Source: VAZQ01 sp963712565
Lineage (GTDB): Bacteria; Pseudomonadota; Alphaproteobacteria; Rhizobiales; Xanthobacteraceae
Direction: 5' to 3'
DNA length: 64,000 nucleotides
NCBI GenBank assembly: GCA_963712565.1
Contig: CAVQIP010000053.1
Location: 124,001-188,000, forward strand
The translations under genes and the position numbers were made by a program. The notes beneath the pieces were generated by a model. It saw nothing but the letters and a program-made list of their open reading frames with translations, searched no databases and had not been told where the DNA came from. Each line of letters starts with the position of its first letter. Positions within the stretch are counted from its first letter, which is position 1. Below are positions 24,778 through 32,513 of the stretch, one piece after another.

Positions 24778-26115
24778 TCAGGTCCGCATGAAGCCTTCGA
24801 TCTCGCTTTCAGACCACGCGAGCGTTTTCTCCAGTGGCTCGCCCTGCATGAAGCGCACCACCATCTTGGTCTGGATCGCCTGGTTGTAGATCTGATGGGC
24901 GATGCGCGGCGGCGCCGGCGCGGCGGCGACCGAGAGCGTCTGATGGTTGTGCGGGTTGGGGTAATGGTAGAGCGTGCCCTTGGGCGGTGCTTCCTCCGCC
25001 CAGGTCTTGAAGGTGGTGAATTTGGCGAACGACGGCAGATCGTAGCCGAAGCTCGCCTCCACCATCTTCTCCGCCGAGGATTGCTGGGACAGGTGCACGA
25101 GCAGGCTCTTGGCCGCCGGCTTGTTCTTGCTGAAGTTCCAGATGCCCCAGAAATACGGCAGGAACGGCGCGTAGCGCCCGTTCGGGCCTGACGGCATGCC
25201 GTGTGTCCACAGCTGCTCCGCGATCTTCGGCGCGTCGCGCTTGGCCACCGCCCAGGCGCTCGGCGGGTTCATGATCAGCGAGCCCTTGCCGGCGACCAGG
25301 TACTTGTTGTTGGAGGTGTTGTCCCAGGCCGGCGCGTCCGGCGGCAGGAACTGCGCGAGTTTCTTGTAATATTCCAGCGCCCGGCGCACCGGGTCGGATT
25401 TGACCGAGATATCGCCCTTGGCATCGACCAGATGGGCGCCGAAGGATTGGAAGATCGCACCGGCGGTGTCGACATTGTCCTCGGTGGTGCCGAGGCCGAT
25501 GCCGAAGGGATAGCCGGCCTTGTGGCAGGCCTCGGCAGCCTTGAGCATGGCGTCCAAGGTCCAGGCCTCGGCTTTCGGCGGGCTGCCGGCGGGATACATG
25601 GCGACGACGTCGATGCCGGCGTGCTGCTTCATCAGGTCGATGCGCGAGCACGGGCCCTTGATCTGGCTGCCCACGGTCGCCGGCACCGCGAGCCAGGTGC
25701 CGTTGGCGCGCGCGAGATATTCCACGGTCGGGTTCACCGCGCCGTTCTGCTTCACCAGCTCCGCCATGATGTCGTTGACCGGCTCGAGATTCTTGGCGTG
25801 CGCCTGCGGCTCCCAGGTCGGGAAGGCGAAGATGTCGTGGCCGGAACGCGCCTGCGCCTCGGCTGCGATGGTCAGCAGGTTCTTGTTCCCGACCGAGGTA
25901 ATGTAGTCGATCGAGACCTCCACCTTCTCCTTCGCCGCCCACTCGTTGACCAGCGCCGTGGTGGCGTTGTTGGCGCCGGGAACCCAGTGGTCCCAGAAGC
26001 CCATCGACAGCTTGCCGGCGGCGTGGGCGCCGCGCACATGCGGCAGGGCAATGATTGCTGTCGAGGCGGCGGTCGTCGCCAGGAAGCGGCGTCGCGTCAT
26101 CTTGCGTTTGGCCAT
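24778..26115 (-). CDS. ABC transporter extracellular solute-binding protein (family 1)
   Basis: 445 residues, opening MAKRKMTRRRFLATTAASTAIIALPHVRG, a Tat signal (TRRRFLA). The mature protein resembles sugar/polyol binding proteins: GFWDHWVPGANNATTALVNEWAAKEKVEV, HDIFAFPTWEPQAHAKNLEPVND, and PYFWGIWNFSKNKPAAKSLLVHLSQQ. ATG follows AGGAGGACTGC. Tat export of a solute-binding protein is unusual but common in rhizobia. First gene of the four-gene transporter operon. The 160 bp upstream hold no gene. Confidence 0.9.
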   Translation of the reverse strand: MAKRKMTRRRFLATTAASTAIIALPHVRGAHAAGKLSMGFWDHWVPGANNATTALVNEWAAKEKVEVSIDYITSVGNKNLLTIAAEAQARSGHDIFAFPTWEPQAHAKNLEPVNDIMAELVKQNGAVNPTVEYLARANGTWLAVPATVGSQIKGPCSRIDLMKQHAGIDVVAMYPAGSPPKAEAWTLDAMLKAAEACHKAGYPFGIGLGTTEDNVDTAGAIFQSFGAHLVDAKGDISVKSDPVRRALEYYKKLAQFLPPDAPAWDNTSNNKYLVAGKGSLIMNPPSAWAVAKRDAPKIAEQLWTHGMPSGPNGRYAPFLPYFWGIWNFSKNKPAAKSLLVHLSQQSSAEKMVEASFGYDLPSFAKFTTFKTWAEEAPPKGTLYHYPNPHNHQTLSVAAAPAPPRIAHQIYNQAIQTKMVVRFMQGEPLEKTLAWSESEIEGFMRT

Positions 26116-26276
26116 GATGCAGTCCTCCTTGGGTTCCCGCGCGGACGCCGCCGGTTGTTGCAGCCGTCGCTCGCGCCGACGGCTCCTCCGCTTCACGTCC
26201 GTGACGGATGGAAGCTTAGATCAAACGCGTCGCGGTTGTCAGGGGCGATTTGCGTGCGCTGAACGCCGCGGCCGCG

Positions 26277-27176
26277 TCACGCCACCGCGGCTTGCCGGAC
26301 CGCGGCGGAGACCGGAGCCGACCGCCGGTCGAGCCGAAGCGTCAGACAGAAGGCCGAGCCACCGCTGCGCAGGAACGACGCGAGCGGCGTCGTCACGACC
26401 TCGTAGCCGCGCTCCTCGAGCTCGGTACGCAGGCGCTCACCGCAGTCCGACATGATCAATTTATCGCCGAGGCAGACGGCATTGGCGGCGAGGCGGCAGC
26501 CATCGGCGATCCCGATTTCGATCCGCTGCTGCGGCGCCACCCGCTCCCGGATCGCGGCCTTTCCCGCCGGGGTGAAGGCGTCAGGCAGATACATCAGCTC
26601 GCCGCCGGGGAGCGGCGCCAGCGCGGTGTCCATGTGGTAGAAGCGCCGGTCCGCGAGTTCGAGCGCGATCGTCTCCTGCCCGAACGTGTCCTCGACCGTG
26701 GCGCGCGCGGCGGCGTCCGAACGCGGGCCATAGCCCAGCCAGAACAGCTTGCGCCCCGCGTCCCAGACGCAATCGCCGGCGCCTTCGAGCACGAGGTCGC
26801 GCGGCAATCTTCGCACGGCGTCGACCAAGCCGCGCGCCTGCAGCGACCGAAACGCCGCTTCGAAGTGCGCCTCCTCGCGCTGGCGCTCCGGATGCCGGAA
26901 GCGCGCCAGCAGCACCTGGGCGTCGAGCACGACGGCGGCGTTGGCGGTGAAGACGAGATCGGGCAGGCCGGGCGCGGGCGGGACGAGCTCGACCGCGGCG
27001 CCGAGTTCGGTCAGTTTGCCGTGCAGAGCGGCCCATTCGCGCACCGCCGCGGCATGCGCGCGCGCATCGCGGGCCCAGCTCTGCGGGTCCATCCACGGAT
27101 TGATGGCGTAACTGACCGCGAAGTGCTCGGGCCGGCACATCAGGAAGCGCGCGCCCGGTGAGGTGCGATTGGTCAT
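26277..27176 (-). CDS. Guanidino-group hydrolase (dimethylargininase/citrullinase-like)
   Basis: 299 residues, amidinotransferase superfamily. Catalytic residues can be placed: D73 in PDLVFTANAAVVL, E131 in LEGAGD, H181 in FYHMDTALAPL and nucleophile C277 in SGGSAFCLTL. The chain FLMCRPEHFAVSYAINPWMD at the N terminus is typical of the group that includes dimethylarginine dimethylaminohydrolase and CtlX-type citrulline hydrolase. Downstream of an ornithine aminotransferase gene by 16 bp, so ornithine or citrulline production from a guanidino or ureido substrate is likely. Which substrate cannot be told. Start ATG at 27176 follows GGAGGAC. Confidence 0.85.
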   Translation of the reverse strand: MTNRTSPGARFLMCRPEHFAVSYAINPWMDPQSWARDARAHAAAVREWAALHGKLTELGAAVELVPPAPGLPDLVFTANAAVVLDAQVLLARFRHPERQREEAHFEAAFRSLQARGLVDAVRRLPRDLVLEGAGDCVWDAGRKLFWLGYGPRSDAAARATVEDTFGQETIALELADRRFYHMDTALAPLPGGELMYLPDAFTPAGKAAIRERVAPQQRIEIGIADGCRLAANAVCLGDKLIMSDCGERLRTELEERGYEVVTTPLASFLRSGGSAFCLTLRLDRRSAPVSAAVRQAAVA

Positions 27177-27192
27177 GGTCGTCCTCCGAAGC

Positions 27193-28416
27193 TCAGGCCG
27201 CGTGCGAGCGCCGACGCGTGCCGTCGAGCTCGTGCAGCACGTCCTCGAAGCGGTCGAGCGCCCAGTCGAGATCCGCGCACGCGATGACGAGGGGAGGCGC
27301 CAGGCGCACGACGGTGCGGTGCGTCTCCTTCGACAGCACGCCCTTCGCCAGCAGGCGCTCGCAGGCCTCGCGCGCGCTCGCCACCGCGGGGTCGATCTCG
27401 GCGCCGGCCCACAGGCCGCGGCCGCGGACTTCCTTAAGCGCGCGGCTGTCGATCGCGGCGAGGCGGGCGAGCATGCGGGCGCCGAGCGCGCGGCTCTTCT
27501 CCACCAATCCCTCGTCACGGATCACCCGCAGCGCTTCGAGACCCACCGCGGCGGCGAGCGGATTGCCGCCGAAGGTCGAGCCGTGCGAGCCGGGCGTGAA
27601 CACATCCATGAGCTCGCGCCGCCCCACGAAGGCGGAGACCGGCAGCACGCCGCCGCCGAGCGCCTTGCCCAGAACGAGCCCGTCCGGGCGGATGCTCTCG
27701 TGCTGGAACGCGAACCAGGCGCCGGTGCGGCCGAGCCCGGACTGCACTTCGTCGAGGATCAGCAGCACGCGATGCGCATCGCAGATGCGGCGCAGTCCGG
27801 CGAGGAAGCCCGCCGGCGGAACGATGATGCCGGCCTCGCCCTGGATCGGCTCGACCAGCACGGCCGCGGTGTCGGGCGTGATCGCGCGCTCGACGGCGGC
27901 GAGATCGCCGAACGGAACCGGGCGGAAACCGGGCGTGAACGGCCCGAAGCCGTCGCGATAATCGGGCTCGGTCGAGAACGAGATGACGGTGGTGGTGCGG
28001 CCGTGGAAATTGCCGGCGGCGACGATGATCTCGGCGCGATCGCGGGCGATGCCCTTGACGCGATAGCCCCAGCGGCGCGCGGCCTTGACCGCGGTCTCGA
28101 CCGCCTCCGCGCCGGTATTCATCGGCAACGCGGCGTCGAGCCCGGTCACCTGGCACAGTTCCTCGAGAAACGGCCCGAGCCGGTCGTTGTAATAGGCACG
28201 CGAAGGCACGGCGAGGCGCTCGGCCTGCGCCTTGAGCGCGGCGAGGATGCGCGGATGGCCGTGGCCGTGGCTGGCCGCCGAATAGGCGCTCATCATGTCG
28301 ACGTAGCGCCGTCCGGCGGTATCCCACAGATGCGCGCCTTGCCCGCGTGCCAGCACGACGGGAAGCGGCGCATAATTGTGAGCGCTGTACCGGTTCTCCA
28401 GATCGATGGCTTTCAT
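27193..28416 (-). CDS. rocD: Ornithine--oxo-acid aminotransferase
   Basis: 407 residues, class III PLP aminotransferase. YSAHNYAPLPVVLARGQGAHLWDTAGRRY is the ornithine aminotransferase opening; LPMNTGAEAVETAVK and GNFHGRT bind cofactor; LILDEVQSGLGRTG holds the catalytic Asp and the PLP lysine is in LGKALGGGVLPVSA. It converts ornithine and 2-oxoglutarate to glutamate semialdehyde and glutamate, feeding arginine-derived carbon and nitrogen to proline or glutamate. First gene of a two-gene transcript with the hydrolase. The Lrp-family gene upstream, on the same strand, is a likely arginine-responsive regulator. Confidence 0.92.
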   Translation of the reverse strand: MKAIDLENRYSAHNYAPLPVVLARGQGAHLWDTAGRRYVDMMSAYSAASHGHGHPRILAALKAQAERLAVPSRAYYNDRLGPFLEELCQVTGLDAALPMNTGAEAVETAVKAARRWGYRVKGIARDRAEIIVAAGNFHGRTTTVISFSTEPDYRDGFGPFTPGFRPVPFGDLAAVERAITPDTAAVLVEPIQGEAGIIVPPAGFLAGLRRICDAHRVLLILDEVQSGLGRTGAWFAFQHESIRPDGLVLGKALGGGVLPVSAFVGRRELMDVFTPGSHGSTFGGNPLAAAVGLEALRVIRDEGLVEKSRALGARMLARLAAIDSRALKEVRGRGLWAGAEIDPAVASAREACERLLAKGVLSKETHRTVVRLAPPLVIACADLDWALDRFEDVLHELDGTRRRSHAA

Positions 28417-28571
28417 GGCACGTCTCCGCACTTACTCGCACTGCCGCGAATCGAATCGCACGTCCGCGACTTGAATGTATGTCGCGGTTGCGGCTTGTGC
28501 GGCGGAAGTGGAAGTGCGCGGCGGCGGATTCGGCGGTCAAAGCCGCGCGCTGCGGCCGAAACCGCGGATCG

Positions 28572-29075
28572 TTAACGTCTTGTCAGGTCGGCCCGGAGCA
28601 GCGACTCGGGATAGCCGGCGAAGCGGCGGACCGGGCGCAGCGCCACGTGGCTGACGATGCGCGCGACGCCGAGATTTTCATCGTCGATCAGCGCGCTGGA
28701 CAGCTCCTCGTAGGCGGCGAGATCCGCGCAGACGAAGCGGGCGAGATAGTCGACGGTGCCGCTGACCTCCCAGCACTCGACCACCTCCTCGAGCGCGCCG
28801 AGCCGCTTTTCGAAGCGAGAGCGATTGGCCTGCTTCTCCAGGATGATCTCCGCAAAGACGTTGACCGGCCGCGACAGGCGGGCAAGCTCGACCACGGCCT
28901 GATATCCGGCGATGACGCCGGACGCCTCGAGCCGCCGCACCCGTTCGAGGCAAGCCCGCGCCGACAACCCGACCGCCTGCGCCAGCTTCTGGACGGTCGA
29001 GCGTCCGTCGCCCTGCAGCGCCGCGAGGATCTTGACGTCGATGCGATCGAGTGCCGGCGGGCGCTTGGCGGCCAT
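28572..29075 (-). CDS. Lrp/AsnC family transcriptional regulator
   Basis: 167 residues. N-terminal DNA-binding domain: LDRIDVKILAALQGDGRSTVQKLAQAVGLSARACLERVRRLEASGVI. The C-terminal RAM/ACT ligand domain runs VFAEIILEKQANRSRFEKRL through CWEVSGTVDYLARFVCADLAAYEEL. The position 155 bp upstream of the arginine/ornithine genes, on the same strand, suggests it is their amino-acid-responsive regulator. No operator was identified in the intervening sequence. Confidence 0.88.
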   Translation of the reverse strand: MAAKRPPALDRIDVKILAALQGDGRSTVQKLAQAVGLSARACLERVRRLEASGVIAGYQAVVELARLSRPVNVFAEIILEKQANRSRFEKRLGALEEVVECWEVSGTVDYLARFVCADLAAYEELSSALIDDENLGVARIVSHVALRPVRRFAGYPESLLRADLTRR

Positions 29076-29116
29076 GAATGCCTTAGACCAAATCAGGTCG
29101 ATCGGTTTTGCTGGTT

Positions 29117-29260
29117 GTCGTCCCCGCGCATCCGATCTCGGTTTACCCGAGATCGGCTCTTTTAGTGCGCATGTCGGCTATAGCCGACATGCGGCGGCGA
29201 CCCATCGTGCCACGCATTCCGGCCTCTGGAATACTGGGTTCCCGCTGACGCGGGAACGAC
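29117..29260. repeat. Composite palindromic repeat (copy A)
   Basis: The outer ends GTCGTCCCCGCG (29117-29128) and CGGGAACGAC (29251-29260) match the ends of the elements at 30128-30208 and 58100-58171, and the inner text CCCATCGTGCCACGC is shared with the first. Between them sit two extra inverted repeats: a 10-bp stem CCGATCTCGG/CCGAGATCGG with a 5-base loop (29132-29156), and a perfect 26-bp palindrome at 29168-29193. This spans most of the gap between the SDR and Lrp genes. Confidence 0.8.
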
Positions 29261-29297
29261 GTCGGAGAAAACCTCACCCGACCACGCGCAATTGGTG

Positions 29298-30086
29298 TCA
29301 CTCGAGCGCCCCGTCCGCAACCGGCACGGTATAGTTGAGCGCGAGCCGGCCGCCGTCGGCATAAATGGTCTCCCCGGTGATATAGCTTGCTTCGTCCGAA
29401 GCAAGGAAGACCGCGATCGCCGCGATTTCGTCGGGCTCGCCGATGCGCCCGAGCGGCGTGCGCGCCAGGATGCGGCGCTTGGCGTCCTTGTCGGTCGCGA
29501 CCGCCTTGAGGATGTCGGTCATGATCGAGCCCGGGCCGATGGCGTTGATCCGGATGCCGTGGGGGGCAAGCGCGAGCGCCATCACCTTGGTCAACTGATC
29601 GATGCCGCCCTTCGACACGCAATAGGGCGTGTGGTTGGCGATCGCGACCACGGCGTTGATCGAGCTCATATTGATGATCGTGCCGGGCGGCTTGCCGGCC
29701 TCGACCTGCGCCACCATGCGCCGCGCCGCGGCTTGCCCGACCAGGAACGCGCCCTTGAGGTTCACCCGCAGCACGCGGTCGAAATCCGCCTCCGCAAGCT
29801 CCAGGAAATCGGCGCCGTAAATGATGCCGGCATTGTTGACCAAAATGTCGACCGCGCCGAAGGCGCGGCAGGTGTCGGCGACCACGTTCTCGGCCGCGCG
29901 CGCATCGCCGACGTCGGTGGCGACGAAACGGGCATTGCCGAGCGCCTTGGCCGCGGCTTGGCCGGCCGCCGCGTCGACATCGGCAATGACCACGCGCGCG
30001 CCCTCGGCGGCGTAGCGCCGCGCAATCGCGAGCCCGATGCCGTGCGCCCCGCCGGTGACGATCGCGACCTTGCTCTCGAGCCTCAT
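29298..30086 (-). CDS. Short-chain dehydrogenase/reductase
   Basis: 262 residues. NAD(P) site TGGAHGIGLAIARRYA, structural NNAG in DILVNNAGIIYGAD, catalytic Ser in NMSSINAVVAIANHTPYCVSKGG with the Y-x-x-x-K pair, and APHGIRINAIGPGSIMTDI. DVDAAAG after beta-2 suggests preference for NAD (acidic residue). The sequence is of the classical 3-oxoacyl reductase/glucose dehydrogenase type; substrate unknown. Alone between two repeat elements, with no obvious operon. Confidence 0.88.
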   Translation of the reverse strand: MRLESKVAIVTGGAHGIGLAIARRYAAEGARVVIADVDAAAGQAAAKALGNARFVATDVGDARAAENVVADTCRAFGAVDILVNNAGIIYGADFLELAEADFDRVLRVNLKGAFLVGQAAARRMVAQVEAGKPPGTIINMSSINAVVAIANHTPYCVSKGGIDQLTKVMALALAPHGIRINAIGPGSIMTDILKAVATDKDAKRRILARTPLGRIGEPDEIAAIAVFLASDEASYITGETIYADGGRLALNYTVPVADGALE

Positions 30087-30127
30087 GGCTGCGCTCCGGA
30101 TCGCGATCGAAGGTAGCACAATATGCT

Positions 30128-30208
30128 GTCGTCCCCGCGAAAGCGGGGACCCATCGTGCCACGCGCACCGGCCTCTGGGATATGGGTCCCCGCCTGCGCG
30201 GGGACGAC
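30128..30208. repeat. REP-like palindromic repeat (copy B)
   Basis: 81 bp with inverted ends: GTCGTCCCCGCG at the left and CGCGGGGACGAC at the right. Inside, GCGGGGACCC pairs with GGGTCCCCGC. It shares GACCCATCGTGCCACGC and GGCCTCTGG with copy A at 29117-29260 and resembles the copy at 58100-58171. It lies between the SDR start and the penicillin-binding protein end. Confidence 0.85.
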
Positions 30209-30255
30209 AACCACAAAACTGATCGAGCGGCCTCGGTATACGTGATGCCGCGCCG

Positions 30256-32349
30256 TCAGCGCCGCCCGAACAGTCGGTCGAGGAACCAGCCGTCGATGCT
30301 GGGATCGATGGGCTGCGGCCTGGGCGCCGATCCGGCCGCTGGCGCGCCGGCCTGGCCGCCCACTTGGCTGCCGACGGGCAGCGGCGGCAGCACGGTCGCC
30401 CGAGGCGCGGCCGAGGCGAGCGCCGGCGCGCCCGCCATCCCCGGCAGGCCGGCGACCGGCACGCCTTGATGGGCGACCTTCATCACCCGGGTCCAGATTT
30501 CGACCGGCAGGCCGCCGCCGGTCGCCTTCTTGGTCGGCGAGGAATTGTCGTTGCCGAGCCAGACGCCGGCAACGAGGTGGCCGGTGTAGCCGATGAACCA
30601 GGCGTCGCGGAACTCCTGGCTGGTGCCGGTCTTGCCGGCGGCGGGCCAAGGCGGAAGCTGCGCCTTCTGCGCGGTGCCGCTGACGATCGTCTCGCGCATC
30701 ATCGCGTTCATCATGGCGACGTAGCGCGGCTCGACGATGCGTCCGAGATTTTGCGCCTTGCGCGCGAACAGGACCTTGCCGGCCTGCGTGCGCACGCGCT
30801 CGACCACGTGCGGCGCGACGGCGTCGCCGCCGTTCGCGAACGGCGCATAGGCGGAAACGAGCTCGATCAGCGAGACTTCCGAGGTGCCGAGCGCGAGCGA
30901 GGGATTGGCGTCGAGCTTGGAGGCGATGCCGAGGCGATAGGCGGTCTTGGCCACCGCGGCCGGTCCGACTTCGAGCGTGAGCCGCACCGATACGGTGTTG
31001 AGCGATTGCGATAGCGCCTGGGTCAGCGTCACCGGGCCGTGATATTCGTGGCTGTAGTTCTCCGGCTTCCAGCCCTTGAGCATCACCGGCTTGTCCTCGC
31101 GCACGGTCTCGGGCGTGAGACCGCGTTCCAGCGCGGTGAGATAGACGAACGGCTTGAAGGCGGAGCCGGGCTGGCGCTTGGCGGCGACCGCGCGGTTGTA
31201 TTGGCTTTCGGCGTAGTTCTTGCCGCCCACCAATGCGCGCACCGCGCCATTGGGCGTCATGGCGACGATGGCGCCCTGGGCGACGTCGAATTTCGGTCCT
31301 TTGAGGGAAAGCTCGTCGACCAGCGCCTTCTCGGCCGCCGCCTGCAGGACCGGGTCGATCGAGGTTTCGACCACCAGATCCTGATCCAGGCGGCCGACCA
31401 GGTCGTCGAGCACGTCCATGATCCAGTCCGCCACGTAGTTGACGGAGCCGGCGCCCGCCGGCTTCACCGCGCGCGCGGGCTGCGCGAGCGCGGTCTTGGC
31501 CATGGTCTCGGTGACGAAGCCGAGCTCGGTCATGGCCGCGAGCACGGTCTGGGCGCGGCGCTCGGCGCCGGCCGGATTGCGGCTCGGCGCCAGCCGCGAA
31601 GGCGATTTCACCAGGCCGGCCAACATCGCGGCCTCGGCCACCTTCACCTGCCGCGCGGACTTGCCGAAATAGCGCTGCGCCGCCGCTTCGACCCCGTAGG
31701 CGCCGGAGCCGAAATAGACGCGGTTGAGATAGAGCTCGAGAATCTCCGCCTTGCTGAACTTGCGCTCGAGCCAGAGCGCAAGCACCAGTTCCTGCGCTTT
31801 GCGCCAGAGCGTGCGCTCCTGGGTCAGGAACAAGTTCTTGGCGAGCTGCTGGGTGATGGTGGAGCCGCCCTGCGACACGCCGCGGCGGAGCACGTTGGCG
31901 ATCACCGCGCGCGCCAACCCCATGGGGTCGACCCCGACGTGGCGGTAGAAGCGGCGGTCCTCGATCGCGATGAACGCCTTCGGCAGGTAGGGCGGAAGCT
32001 CCTTGATCGGCACATCGGTGCCGCTCATCTCGCCGCGCATGGTGAGCGGCTTGCCGTCCAGCCCGACGATCTCGATCGTCGGCGGGCGCTTGGGCACTTC
32101 GAGCGATTGGATCGGCGGCAGCGTCGAGACGACGAAGGCGATCGCGCCGACCGCGGCGATCATCGCCCACAGCCCGAGCACCAGCGACCAGTAGAACAGC
32201 CGCCGCAGGACGCCGCGCCCACCGCGTTTGCGCCGGCGAGCGGCCGGCGCGCGGCTGGCGCGAGCGTGCGCACGCTCGTCGCTCGCTGGCGCCGCTGCGC
32301 CCGCATCGAGCGCTCCCGCGCGGCGTGCGCCGCCCTTTCGGACCGCCAT
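30256..32349 (-). CDS. Class A penicillin-binding protein (PBP1a-type)
   Basis: 697 residues. A basic cytoplasmic tail (residues 1-48) precedes one transmembrane segment (~50-75). Transglycosylase domain: catalytic E130 in FIAIEDRRFYRHVGVDP, GGSTITQQLAKNLFLT, RKAQELVLALWLERKFSKAEILELYLNRVYFG. Transpeptidase domain: SAFK (396-399), SLN (449-451) and KTGTS (573-577). It polymerises and crosslinks peptidoglycan. The C terminus is Pro/Ala/Gly-rich. It is 164 bp after glnD on the same strand; the spacer holds no gene. Confidence 0.92.
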   Translation of the reverse strand: MAVRKGGARRAGALDAGAAAPASDERAHARASRAPAARRRKRGGRGVLRRLFYWSLVLGLWAMIAAVGAIAFVVSTLPPIQSLEVPKRPPTIEIVGLDGKPLTMRGEMSGTDVPIKELPPYLPKAFIAIEDRRFYRHVGVDPMGLARAVIANVLRRGVSQGGSTITQQLAKNLFLTQERTLWRKAQELVLALWLERKFSKAEILELYLNRVYFGSGAYGVEAAAQRYFGKSARQVKVAEAAMLAGLVKSPSRLAPSRNPAGAERRAQTVLAAMTELGFVTETMAKTALAQPARAVKPAGAGSVNYVADWIMDVLDDLVGRLDQDLVVETSIDPVLQAAAEKALVDELSLKGPKFDVAQGAIVAMTPNGAVRALVGGKNYAESQYNRAVAAKRQPGSAFKPFVYLTALERGLTPETVREDKPVMLKGWKPENYSHEYHGPVTLTQALSQSLNTVSVRLTLEVGPAAVAKTAYRLGIASKLDANPSLALGTSEVSLIELVSAYAPFANGGDAVAPHVVERVRTQAGKVLFARKAQNLGRIVEPRYVAMMNAMMRETIVSGTAQKAQLPPWPAAGKTGTSQEFRDAWFIGYTGHLVAGVWLGNDNSSPTKKATGGGLPVEIWTRVMKVAHQGVPVAGLPGMAGAPALASAAPRATVLPPLPVGSQVGGQAGAPAAGSAPRPQPIDPSIDGWFLDRLFGRR

Positions 32350-32513
32350 CTCGGCTCCCCGTGGATCGACCCGGATGGACCGTAAATAGGCCGGTTTAAA
32401 GGGGGGTTACCGGCGCGCTGCCGGCCAATTCTTCGGGCAAAGCAAGCGAACGCCGCGGAGTTAACGCTGTTGCCGTCGTCCGCGCCGGAGCGGAAGAGCT
32501 CCGGCGTTCGGGG

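Noticed and set aside
29132..29156. Stem-loop followed by CTCTTTTA, resembling an intrinsic terminator
   Set aside because: The T-rich side faces rightward while both neighbouring genes run leftward, and the stem belongs to a composite repeat; treated as repeat, not terminator.
30083..32170. A 695-codon frame on the same strand as the penicillin-binding protein
   Set aside because: It overlaps the entire PBP1a gene in another frame and is Arg/Gly-rich with no family motifs.
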